From NCBI GenBank assembly GCA_028564705.1, contig JAPXFQ010000364.1, positions 1 through 64,000 of the forward strand: 64,000 nt of DNA, read 5' to 3'. Below are positions 34,991 to 45,649 of this stretch, piece by piece (the stretch's first letter is position 1; every line of letters starts with the position of its first letter). The translations under genes and the position numbers were made by a program. Under the pieces are notes generated by a model that searched no databases, was not told where the DNA came from, and saw nothing but the letters and a program-made list of their open reading frames with translations. The stretch is from Apricaphanius iberus. Taxonomy: Eukaryota; Chordata; Actinopteri; Cyprinodontiformes; Aphaniidae.

Positions 34991-35697
34991 AGTGGAAAAG
35001 GGGCTTGTAGTATGTAGCATAAAATGTTTGCAATTTAAGCAGCCTACTTCATATATTTTTAAAGAAAGTTGTTTAGTTTGCTTCTCATTTAAATGATTGT
35101 CTTTTTTTTCATTATGGCCATACTAATAGTATTCAGTGAGGGACCCATCTGTAGAAAATGTAACAAGAGTTGTAGCTGACCTTCTAGGAGCCGTTAGCCT
35201 GACTGAAGCAGCTGTTATAAATGAACACAAGCAACACACACAGCAATTGAAGAAACCCTCAGTGACATGTGGTCACTGAACTGGCTCCTGATGGAAGTGC
35301 CATCCCACTGAGAGAGCTGCTCAGCACCTCCTCTCAGCACAGCAGCATGGGCTTTAATTTAATGAAGTCCAATATGACAGTAACCAGGCAAAGACAGAGC
35401 TTGATATGGCTCACCAACTAAGTAACCATTCAGTTGACTGGGATAGGGAAGATTAGTCTTTTTTCCAATGCTTATTTTCATGTAAGGATAAAGGGAAATG
35501 GATGCTTTCTATGTGTTGTTTCCAATGTCGGAAATTAGCCCATGCTCATCTGTTAGCCAACAGTATTGAAGTTGGAGCCTGATTTCAGGTTCACCACTAT
35601 AGACCTGTTAAAGTGTTCTTCACAAAACTATACTGCAGTTGATCATCTGAACTGACTTAGAATTTTAGCAGTGGGAAAGAAATTCACCCTGTTGCCC
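34991..35697. other. No recognised feature
   Basis: Unassigned; no motif-bearing open frame. Confidence 0.45.
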
Positions 35698-35882
35698 TCT
35701 ACTGTTGGTGGTCAAAGGGCTTGGTGGTGCCTTACCTTTGTCAATATGTCCCAGAGCAGCTGTGGCTACAATGTAGTAGCTTGCCACGATCAGTGTGTGA
35801 ATGGGTGAATGATTGAATGTACTGTAAAGCCTTGCAGTCCTCTGACTGAAATAGCACCAGACAAATGCAGGCCATTAACCAT
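35698..35882 (+). repeat. Dispersed fish repeat (CAGCTGTGGCTACAATGTAG type)
   Basis: Contains CCCAGAGCAGCTGTGGCTAC, AATGTAGTAGCTTGCCACGATC, GTGAATGGGTGAATGATTGAATG and AAATGCAGGCCATTAACC in the order of a widespread fish repeat whose intact copies end in AAATGCAGGCCATTTACC. Same broad family as 13800-14030. Confidence 0.72.
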
Positions 35883-38800
35883 TTCCACATCATAGGGCTA
35901 ATAAATGCACTTTTTTAATTTATTTAAAAATAATCAAAAACAAAATGTAATATTTATATCTAAATACTTTTTAAAAGAAAAAGAAGTGTTGACATTTTCA
36001 ACACCATTTAAAAGAAAGAAACCTGATTAGAATGAGATTGTGCCTGGTTGCTACACAAAGGAACATCAAGATTTCAGGTCTGTGATTGGTGGTCCTTCTT
36101 AAAATCTACAGAGTGCCTGGTTAAGCTAATTCTTTAAGAGGTATCAGATGAATATAAGTAAAAAATGAAGTTATTGTATCAACATTTTAGAGTATCCTAC
36201 CTTTTTGGTCTGGAGTAGTTATGGAGCAGGCATATTTTTGGAGGGCATTTATAAACTTTTTAAAACATTTTTAAATATCCTCAGCATTATAAATTCATGG
36301 AGATTTACATTATTGTTTTTCATGTTGTCCATTGGGAAACAGCTTTGATCACTCTCAGTGATGTGTTGTAGGACTGGGATAAACTGATCGGATTTGAAAT
36401 TCTTTATTGGGGAAACAATAACTTGTTTCATGTTTTATTATCAGGAACAGCAACTTTGCCACATCAGTCTTTTTAGGAAAATATATTTTAGCAGATAGTT
36501 ATACCGCCTTGACTACTGCTGAAAAAGCTCAACAATATATCTGGGGTTGATTAGTAATGAATGAAAATTTTAAATCTTTGGTCTTGGTTGATTCAGAAAA
36601 CCTTAATATAAATGCTTCTTTCAAACATCACAGTTTCTGCTGTTATTGTGCAACATTTTCGGGGGGATTTTCAGAATAATTTATAATTCATCCAGTTTAT
36701 TAGATAATTCATTTGATAATACTCTCATGCAAAATGCCTAGATTATTGACATTATATGTGTTAAATGAATAAAAGAGTAAGGAATTATTCTAAACTCAGC
36801 AGGCATTAGAGTTACCTCTTTAAGTGCAGTAAAAGGACGAGTATACCTGAATCCCTTAGGCTGATTCTTTTTCTTCAGGCAGATGTGCTTTTCTTCCTCT
36901 GTGAAAAATTAAGGGAAATATGGAATCATTCATTAGGGGGAATTCCTTCTATTTGCATATTTAGTTCAAAATAAGTGAATATTTAAAATAAAAATACAAT
37001 GCCTCCTAGAAATACCACAAAGGCACTTGTAGTAATTGGTAACAAATATACTCCATTGATCTTGTTGAATAAAAGAAACAGAGGCAGGCTCATTTAAGTC
37101 TGCCATACAACAAACCGAAAACTAGAGGCTTGGAGAGCAAGCTGCTGACATTCACTGGGAGAGAGAATCCAGCCACACTCCAGGGGAGATAAATAGACAA
37201 GATCACTAATTACCAATTTACCTGCTGCTGTGACTGCAGCACTTTACCTCCGCTGATGCCACCAGACCAGACAGAAACAAAAACCACACCCTGCCGTTTT
37301 AGCATTATCTGTGAATGAGTGCAAACCATTAGCTGCATACTATCTGGGGTTTTTTGTGTATTAGGATGGAAAGGAGAGTCAGATAGATTGTAAGAGTGTG
37401 AGATATACAGGCTGCAGCAGTGGGATCTTGATGCAGTGAGTGCGTGAGTGGGGCACAAACTACAATCGTACTCATTACTAAAAGAAATTAGTGCAGATGG
37501 TCACACTGACATTGAAGATTCTCTCAAGAGCAGAGTAAAGTGTGCACCGTGCTGCTGGTATGATTGATGCGCATTAATACAGAGGCACAATTCCTTTTAG
37601 GATTTTTTTTCAATCACAAAACAGGAACTGAAATTGGGAGGTCCAATTTTTTGAATACATAAACAAATATTAAGTCCTATTCTACAGTGGAAAATTGTGT
37701 GGTAACATTAGGTCATTTGAGATTCAACTTGCAGGAGCAAAAGTGCTATGTTATCTTTGGTAGTTGTGGTTATTGTTATTTTACTGTATTGAATGGACTA
37801 AATCTTGAATATGCATCAGTCTGGCAGTGATTATGTGTCCAAAGATGCAATTAAAATATTAAAATAGGTCCTTAAATGGTATATGTAGGAACAATTTTTG
37901 AAAAATGTTTAATTTAAGGTGCCTTGTTTATACATAAAGAATTCAGATTTCATTAAATGTTGGAATGTTGGCTTGATAAGAAAACAACTAATTCTCTGAA
38001 AATTGTAATGTGGAAGGACAATAAGAACTAATAAGGAATTGGACTATAGAAAAGAATAAGTACAGCTAAAACAACAATAAACAAAGAAAATCTATATGCA
38101 TGACAAGAAAACCCAGAAGAAACCCAAATCCTGACAGCAAGATTAAATTACAAAATATTGAGTTGAACTTTTTTGTTATTGACCAAATAGTTATCTTCTG
38201 CACCACTGTGAAAATAAAATATTTAGAAGTCATATAATGTCATTTATTTGAATTTATTTTTGTCTTTCACAGTTGGATTATAACTCTGGTTTAAATTACA
38301 GACCTCTCTGATTTTTTTAAGGGAGAAAACTCACACAATCAGAGGCAGCTAAATTACTTAGATATTATATTATATTATATTTTGGTATTTTTTATTGTAT
38401 TTCATAAACACCATTTGTGTTTATGTAATACAATAAATACAAGTTGCTTAAAAGTAATGTTTACATATCTCACATTGCAGGACAACAGATGAGGGGGAAC
38501 ATTTTCATTTTACCTTGATTCAACCTAAACATATTCACTCAGCTGGAGAGTCCTTGAGTCTCCCAATGAAACTGTTGCAGCCTCTGGAGTGCACTTCTCA
38601 AGCTGACCCAGCACTTTGACATGTCTGTTCACAAGGGTAAGCAAAAAGACAATTTACATTCAGGGATCAATAGAGTAACTCATTATAATTAGACTCACTG
38701 ACCTTGTTGTTACTATAGAGACATGCAAAAGATCTAGTCAGATAATATTTTCTGTTGAAACGTAAGAAAGTATATGCAAATGTACCTTATACTGTATATC

Positions 38801-39391
38801 ACTTCCTCCAGAAAATACACACCACCATGGCCTTTTAATTTACTGATGGATTACTGCAAATTTCCATCTTTTAACTCCACTGTCAAACTGTGCAAAATAC
38901 ATGATAATATTTAAAGAGTAACTCACCAGAGTATACCCAGTCCACATTTCTTTTTTGAAAAACTGCTCGAAAGGAGGTATTGCCTGGCGTACCAAGAGAT
39001 AGGTTCTGTGGAGGAGGTGAGCAGCCCTGAGTCATATCATTTCAAGCCATTGTCTTGTTCTCTGCCTGGGGCAGCAGCAGATGCCGCACCTGTAGCGCCA
39101 TCGCGGCATAGAATGAGCACCGTCTCTGAGTGGTATCATTGCTGTTACCAAATCTAATGCTAAATATAGATTAGCTTGAGCAATTTTGTGACTCTGCCTC
39201 GAAAGGTGCATCTGCGGCCACTGTATGCCATTGTCCGCAAAAAAAAAATTTGTTGCAGAGAGATGTCCAAGGTATAAAGTATCCAAGCAAGACGAGAAAA
39301 TCATTCAGAAATGTGCAAAAAAAACTTTTCACATCACCACAATTATTGCATTAAAAATGAACTCTTAGCCCAGATTTTATTTTCCATTTAT
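35883..39391. other. About 3.5 kb mostly unassigned; two patches worth comparison
   Basis: No repeat family recognised. 37080-37560 is non-repetitive, moderate in GC and includes GATCACTAATTACCAATTTACC near 37200, a texture that could be conserved non-coding DNA. 38525-38640 is open on both strands (see findings). 39032-39304 has a minus-strand open frame without motifs. Short TTATA tracts lie near 38365. Confidence 0.4.
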
Positions 39392-39403
39392 TGATATCGG
39401 GTT

Positions 39404-39785
39404 ATGGGCTGCACGGTGGCGCAGTAGTTAGCACTGTTGCCTTGCAGCAAGAAGGTTGTGGGTTCGTATCCCGGCCTAGGGTCTTTCTGCATGGAGTTTG
39501 CATGTTCTCCCCGTGCATGTGTGGGTTCCCTCCAGGTACTCTGGCTTCCTCCCACATTCCAAAAAGATGACTGTCAGGTTAATTGATCACTGTAAATTGT
39601 CCTTAGGTGTGAGTGTGTGCATGGTTGTTTGTCCTGTTTGTCCTGCCCTGTGATGGACTGGCGACCTGTCCAGGGTGTACAGGTCCTGTACCCCGCCTCT
39701 CGCCCGTTGACAGCTGGAGATAGGCACCAGCACCCCCGCGACCCATAAAGGATTAAGCGGTTAAGAAAATGGATGGATGGATGGA
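39404..39785 (+). mobile_element. SINE-like element with 12-bp target duplication (copy 4)
   Basis: 382 bp, the longest copy here. The head GGGCTGCACGGTGGCGCAGT holds an A-box-like TGGCGCAGTAG and GGGTTCGTATCC a B-box-like phrase. The tail is four GGAT units. TGATATCGGGTT flanks both sides exactly (39392-39403 and 39786-39797). It has a private duplication, GGGTGTAC then AGGTCCTGTACC, near 39675. Confidence 0.88.
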
Positions 39786-39797
39786 TGATATCGGGTT

Positions 39798-40513
39798 GTC
39801 ATAGGTAATGTGCAAATGTCAGCAAGAAGGGGTAACCACCTGCATAATGGAGCACCCAAGTTTTGAGCCAATTTCTCTTAATCTTTTTGTGCTGCAAACA
39901 GTTCACGGCACCTCGCTACGGAGGTGGGGACGAGACTGCACGTGTTATATACCCCATCACTGTCGTCACTAAACCTGAGCTGAGTCGTTAGCAATGCCTG
40001 ATTCCAGTTCTAGTGAATTCCAGCGCAGCATATTTTCTTTAACCAGCTGGGGGCACTAAACGGTTTTTAGTACAAAATTTATATTTTCACTAAAATATAT
40101 TAAAATACTTAAACTTTATCTCCTTATGTGTTAGAAAAAAACTCATCATTAAGTTACACCTAATTGCATTTATATGTCATTGAGCCTGACTGAGGGTCCG
40201 ATCTCTCTTCAGTGTGTGTAGAGCATGTTCTGACCGCTGGGAGTCTGAGATCACAGGGTGAGACCAGAAGTGGGGTTGACTTGATCGTAGTTCAGAACCA
40301 AGTCTACCATGAACTTTACGTTAATACTGAATAAAAACTAATCAAACAAATAACATATTGCAGATTACTTTTTTCATGAGGTGTCGTTCTGTCTTTTCAT
40401 TTTTTTTTTGTCAGCCAGTGATCTGCTCCATTCTTTTCAAAAGAACTTCCTGTTTATCTGACAAATTGAGCTTATTACTGATACTGGTGTCCTGGAGCAC
40501 TTAATTTGTGAAG
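39798..40513. other. Unassigned
   Basis: A GC-richer patch at 39900-40060 and otherwise AT-rich DNA. No coding motif. Confidence 0.4.
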
Positions 40514-40627
40514 TTTGCATGTGTTTTCTGATTTACAAGTTTTTTGTGTTTGCATGCGTTTTTGATTTTGCATGTGTTTTTGGAATTTGGATGTGTTTGG
40601 GGATTTCCAGGAGTTTTGGAATTTGCT
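40514..40627. repeat. Degenerate tandem repeat, about 18-bp unit
   Basis: TTTGCATGTGTTTT-type units with TGATTT or GGAATT spacers recur about every 18 bp. They produce the periodic six-residue Lys/Gln-rich frame on the minus strand at 40475-40660, which is therefore not a gene. Confidence 0.75.
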
Positions 40628-41349
40628 CCTTGTTTTGTCTCTAGGGGCACTGTACCACACAGATAAAACCTAATGAACAAACATATGTCATATTACATGA
40701 CATATCATGTCATGTAGTTGGGGTGTATACCTGAGTTGTGTATTTTTCCTATTCATCTCATCTATTTTCTTCTTCATTACTGTCTCTGAGCTTCCTTGAT
40801 AAATGTAGCTGGTCTTCTACTTAGCATAAGCTTAGAGCTTGCTTAATTTTTTTTGGAAATCAACCTGGATCTCTTATCTAGTCTTGTGATTTGGGTCTTT
40901 GTACTCTGGATGTACTCTATGATACCTATTTTAACATACTCAGCAGAAACCTGTTTGCTTTAAAAAAAATCCTCCTCTGGACTTGTGGATTAATCTGCCT
41001 TTCTCTAAAACTCACGAATATTCACATGCCTGTCTTTCCTCCACTGATTAGACACCCTGGGGCTCGCTCAGTTACTTACCTTTGTTGCTCTCATGCTTTG
41101 GTTGGCAAGTAAGCACTCACCTGTTTATTGCCTAAAGCTTTCAGGTCACCTACTTTGTTCGTCTGCTTTCGATTCAGTTTCTGTCCGTATAATAGGAATC
41201 ACTTAATCTGATTTTTCCACTGATGCACTTGGATTTCTGTCATAGTTTTAGTGGATTTGAGTTTGTATAAAAATCTTGAAAATATGACAAGGAAAATGTT
41301 ACAGAAAATGACATTCATTAAAATGCACAGTGTTCCAGCATTGAACATT
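40628..41349. other. Unassigned
   Basis: No repeat or coding motif recognised. The 40891-41112 frame is short and featureless. Confidence 0.45.
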
Positions 41350-41432
41350 GCATCTTCAACTCTATACTGCACTAAAATAAATTTGTTATTTTTTGAACGG
41401 GTTGTCACTTCCCTTTTTTCGAGGGATGTGGT
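41350..41432 (+). repeat. Inverted repeat pair, left copy
   Basis: GCATCTTCAACTCTATACTG through TCACTTCCC to GGGATGTGGT. The reverse complement, at roughly 85% identity by eye, is at 42375-42456. The two copies face each other across about 940 bp. Confidence 0.8.
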
Positions 41433-41590
41433 AAACAATAACATTCTCTTGAATGTTTTATGAGTCAGTCATGATTTGGTTTGTGGTCATACACTCACAT
41501 ATTTCTGAAACCCCAATATGTAGTAAAAAAAAGGAACAGTATATTCATCAAAATGCATTTAGGCTACAGTTAAATTATACCTCAATATGT

Positions 41591-41595
41591 TACTA

Positions 41596-41626
<31 letters not shown>

Positions 41627-41633
41627 TATCATC
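41591..41633. repeat. (ATT)n microsatellite
   Basis: TACTATTATTATT-type run, interrupted near its end by TACTATTATCATC. Confidence 0.95.
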
Positions 41634-42374
41634 AGCAGCCTGGTGCTCAGTGATGTTTAGCAGCATTATAATTTAAAAGAGATTCTTTAGAAGACAGATG
41701 AGTGAACAAGGAGAGATCAACCAGATCTGAAGGACTTCAACAAGATGTATAACTCTGAAGTAGAATACAATCATGTCTAGTTTAGAGCTCTTCCCTTACT
41801 GTGACACCTTTGATGATATGACATGTTAAACACTGACATGGATCTTATACTGGTGTTGCTACTATAGCTTGATCATTGTCCTTTTTAACACAGCCATCAG
41901 GGCTGCTATATGGAAGGACCCAAAGCATCCCTGAGCTTGACAGAATTATTATTGATTGATATCTTATACAAGATTAATTACAAGCAAAAATTTAAGCAGA
42001 TACAATTTTGAGGTCTTTAAGAACTACTTAGGTTAAATTATTTGTAGCAAAATCACAGACACTCATTATTTTATAAATAAACCTGTAAAAGAAAACGCAA
42101 TTGTACATTCTGCTGCCTGATGATTTCATCAGCTATAAATAAATAAATAAAAAAGCTCTAGGGTCCTAATAAAAACTGGTGACTTCTGTTTTAGAAAAGG
42201 TAAAATTAAGTGTGACAATACTCCTTTTATATAAGATATATAGAGGTATGTTTGTCTTATGGATAGTGTACCATGAAGCAGCTGGGTTACAGATTCAAAA
42301 CAGAGCAGCATTTTTCTGTGGAAATGAAATAATTAGCACCATACATATTTGAAATTATTGGCTTGTCATAAAGA
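41634..42374. other. Interior between the inverted pair
   Basis: No coding motif and no recognised repeat. Confidence 0.45.
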
Positions 42375-42456
42375 ACCACATTCCTAAACAAAGGGAAGTG
42401 ACAACCCATTCAGAAAATAACAAATTAAATTTAGTGTAGTATAGAGTTGAAGATGC
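42375..42456 (-). repeat. Inverted repeat pair, right copy
   Basis: Reverse complement of 41350-41432; the shared core is GGGTTGTCACTTCCCTTT plus GCATCTTCAACTCTATACT. Confidence 0.8.
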
Positions 42457-43238
42457 ATAGACAATCAAAAAAGATCAAACTAGGTGTCAGGGCTGCAGAG
42501 GAAATCTCACAGAAATGATAGACTCTTAAAAATACCTTTCAAATTTTAAACTCAACCATTTATTAAAAACATAAAAAGTATATTTCCTCACTACAGCTTG
42601 ACATGTTACAAAAATAATATGACAAAATTTATACCAGAAAATCGGAACATTAATTAAAAAATAATTTATATTATAATACAAAAAAACTAGCTGCCATTGA
42701 TATTTCTTATTCATACATCTTTGTTTTAACTATAACTTTTATTCTTTGAATTATGTTTTTGTATACATGTTATTATTTGAGCAAATTTTCAACAAGATAG
42801 ATTTAGATCCAAGTTCTTTTAAAATATCAGTGCAAGGAAAGATGGGAGAGGGAGATGAGAGGAGTACTGCAAAGATACAAAATGGCAAAGGAGAAAAAAT
42901 ACCAGCACATTTGGCTATTGCTGCAGCAGCAACACTCAGCAACCAAAGGAGGTAGAGTCAGAGTGGAATCACTTTGATTTAATGACAAAGATGTAGATCA
43001 AAAATACATAATGTGCTGTTTTCTGCTCTGTGAAAACCAATCTGTGCAGCAACCTTACATTTAAACAGGGAGTTATCTATTAATATCAAACTGTTGTACG
43101 TAAACTGTGACATCCTTGTATGATTTTATTGCCTATTGTTTTTACTCTTATATTTTCCTTTTGCTTTTGGTAGTTTATTAGTTTTGATAATATTTTCAAT
43201 TTCAGTTCTTAGTAGTTTAGAGTGTCATTCACTCATTT
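42457..43238. other. AT-rich, no recognised feature
   Basis: Overlapping plus and minus frames at 42746-42955 lack motifs. Confidence 0.45.
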
Positions 43239-43242
43239 TTAA

Positions 43243-43599
43243 GGCTGCAGTTAGCAAAACACGTAGGCGGGCCTTTCTCTGCCAGATGTTTTAATGGTGG
43301 ATCGTGGTTGTCTAGACTATGACAACGTTGAGCGACGTCACTATAGTAAAACGCTCTAATTGGTTGATGTCAGGCGACTACACTACAGTGAGGCGCTCTG
43401 ACTGGTTGGTGCTCAGGGGAGCTAGAAGTTCAGCTAGCTTAACTTCTTTGTTGCTGGATTTTGCCGCTTTGAAGCTTGAAAAGCAGCAAATATTTCGAAA
43501 ATTGCTGCGGCCAAAGCACACAAAGCGGACTCAACCATAGACATTACATGTAATCTTGCCAATCTTGGCGCTGACGTTTTGGACGGTGTGAACGCACCA
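43243..43599. mobile_element. MITE-like repeat flanked by TTAA
   Basis: Starts GGCTGCAGTT, and the other end reads TGGTGCGTTC on the reverse strand; TTAA lies directly outside both (43239-43242 and 43600-43603). A TTAA duplication is characteristic of piggyBac-type insertion, though the termini are only weakly inverted. The interior is CpG-richer than the surroundings and holds two imperfect 42-bp units (43331-43371 and 43372-43414). The GTGCGTTCACACC end is a familiar fish repeat terminus. Confidence 0.55.
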
Positions 43600-43603
43600 T
43601 TAA

Positions 43604-43959
43604 TGCCTGTACAGTGGAGTGATATTCTCTGTAAAAGTCACAGTGCTTTTGTACTGTAATATCAGCCCTCTCGGAATGTCTCTTGTACAATCAAATTACT
43701 GGGTCGAAAGTAACTTTTGTATGATGCCGTATATTCTCTAACTTCATACCATTCTTCAATGATATTTCGAACAACAGGGTGCATAATGACTATTTTCAGT
43801 TATTTAAATTTATCTAAGTATACATACAATTTTAGTGGCAATGCAGAACAACTTGACTCCACATCCACCCAAGATAGTTTATATTCAGAGGAGAAATAAA
43901 ACATTATCGTTCTTAGTTGTGCAGCTACATAGTACCAGTACAGGTTGGGGCCTTTCAAC
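43604..43959. other. No recognised feature
   Basis: Short unassigned spacer before the L1-clade LINE. Confidence 0.45.
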
Positions 43960-45240
43960 CGACCTGCATCCAATGAATGATTAAGAAGGGAGAGACAAAT
44001 TCGAGGGATTTTCTTGTTCCAAATGAATTTCTTGAATAATTAACTAAATTAACTACAGAAAACCCAGCAGTTGACGCCAAAGGGATGTTTTGGAATAGGT
44101 ACATTAATTTAGATAATATATTAATCTTCAACATATTTAACATTCCTGTTAAATAAATTGATAAAGGCATCCACCTCTAAATCTTTAGATGTTGATTCCA
44201 CAATAGCATTGTAATTTATAGAATTTATATTTTCTAATTTGGGCACAATTTTGATACCCAAATATGTAAAACTGGTTGAAATTTTTAAGTTAAATAATTG
44301 TGATTCATTTGGACAGCAATCTTCATTAAGCAGCATTAAAGATGACTTGATTGAATATGCTTTATATCCAGTTATACTTCCATTGATCAGATCCAATAGT
44401 GCTGGTATAGAGGTAGTTGACTGTTTCAAAAATGTAGCCTCCCTTCAACGGACAAAGCTATTTTATGTTTCTTGCTACCCATAGTTATACCTTGTATGTG
44501 GTTGTTAGATCTAATGACTATTGCTAGTTGCTCAATAGCCAAAATAAATAAAAGTGGGGGACAAAGGTGAGCATATTTATAGCCTCCAAAATTTTTGTTG
44601 CATTAAACTCACTGTCTAACTTAGTTGGTCTAAAATTTTAGGGATGTTAAGATTATCAAAAAACGCAGCGTGGGTATTGGTCATGGTTTTATATTCAGAG
44701 CAGTCTAGTTTCTCAAAAAAATTGCTAAGCATTGTATTATTTTTTTTTGATCAGATCCACTGTTTTATTTCCATTTGCATCTTCAATGTTACTAATTGCT
44801 CTTTCTGATTCCTGTTGTTTTATACACTATTCGTGAAGTCTGCCTGGTTTTTCTACCTGGTCATAAAATTGTTGTTTTAATCTTGTTAAACTGGCCGGGT
44901 TTTTAGCCCTCCATATATCCAACAGATTAAGTTCCTTGTAAAATGTTGTAAAGCTTTCCTAGACTTTATATGAGTGATATTTATACCAGATGACCGGTCT
45001 TTACTGGGTTCCAAAATGCAATTAAAATCTCCTGCTATAATTTGTTTTCTAGGCATTGTGAAGATTCTAAAAAATAGGTTATTAAAAAAATCTTTGTCAT
45101 TGTTAGGTCCATATATGTCAACTAATTTAATCTGAGTTGATAGAATATTTCTGTGTAGAATAAAAAATTAACCATTAGGATCTTGCGTTATATTGGCAAT
45201 GCCAAAAGAAATAGATTTATGTATCATAATCATAACTACT
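43960..45240 (-). pseudogene. L1-clade LINE relic (Swimmer-like), RT core deleted
   Basis: Minus-strand order: endonuclease remnant RVVMIMIHKSISFGIANI, KLVDIYGPNNDKDFF and QIIAGDFNCILEPSKDRSS (44990-45230); a linker with LLDIWRAKNPASLTRLKQQF and NKTVDLIKKNNTM (44660-44940); then a jump to LCPPLLFILAIEQLAIVIR (about 44520-44570). Next is KIALSVEGRL at the catalytic position, where a Y-A-D-D block is expected and is not present. It is followed by LLDLINGSITGYKAYSIKSS, STSFTYLGIKIVPKLENI and SIYLTGMLNMLKINILSKL (44000-44430). About 250 codons of RT fingers and palm are therefore missing at about 44575, and stops occur. Dead element. Confidence 0.8.
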
Positions 45241-45649
45241 CTGGAATTAGAAGAGTAAGTTGAAGACACAACTTGAGGGTGATCATTTTCTTCTTTGCTC
45301 TGGAGCATATGGCGTCAATTTCTCCCAAAGAATACCTGAAGCACAGTATACATTCCCACTGTGTGATGGTCCATCCCAGATGCCTGTGAGCCCAGAGAAG
45401 TCAACGGCACTTCTGGACACGGTTAACATAGGGCTTCCTTTTGGCACAGTACAGTTTTAACTGGCATTTGTGGAAGTAATTACACATTGTGGTACTTGAA
45501 AAAGGTTTGTCTAATTAGTCCTGAGCCCATGTGGTGATATCACTTATAGATAAATGACGGTTCTTGGTACAGTTTCACTTGAGGGATGAGAAATCACTGT
45601 TGTTCAGCTTAGGCTTGTGCTATTGTGGTTTACGCTATTGAAATTCCTC
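45241..45649. other. No recognised feature
   Basis: An open frame at 45260-45460 reads smoothly but ends abruptly and has no recognised motif. Confidence 0.4.

Noticed and set aside
40475..40660. 61-codon Lys/Gln-rich minus frame
   Set aside because: Product of an 18-bp tandem repeat.
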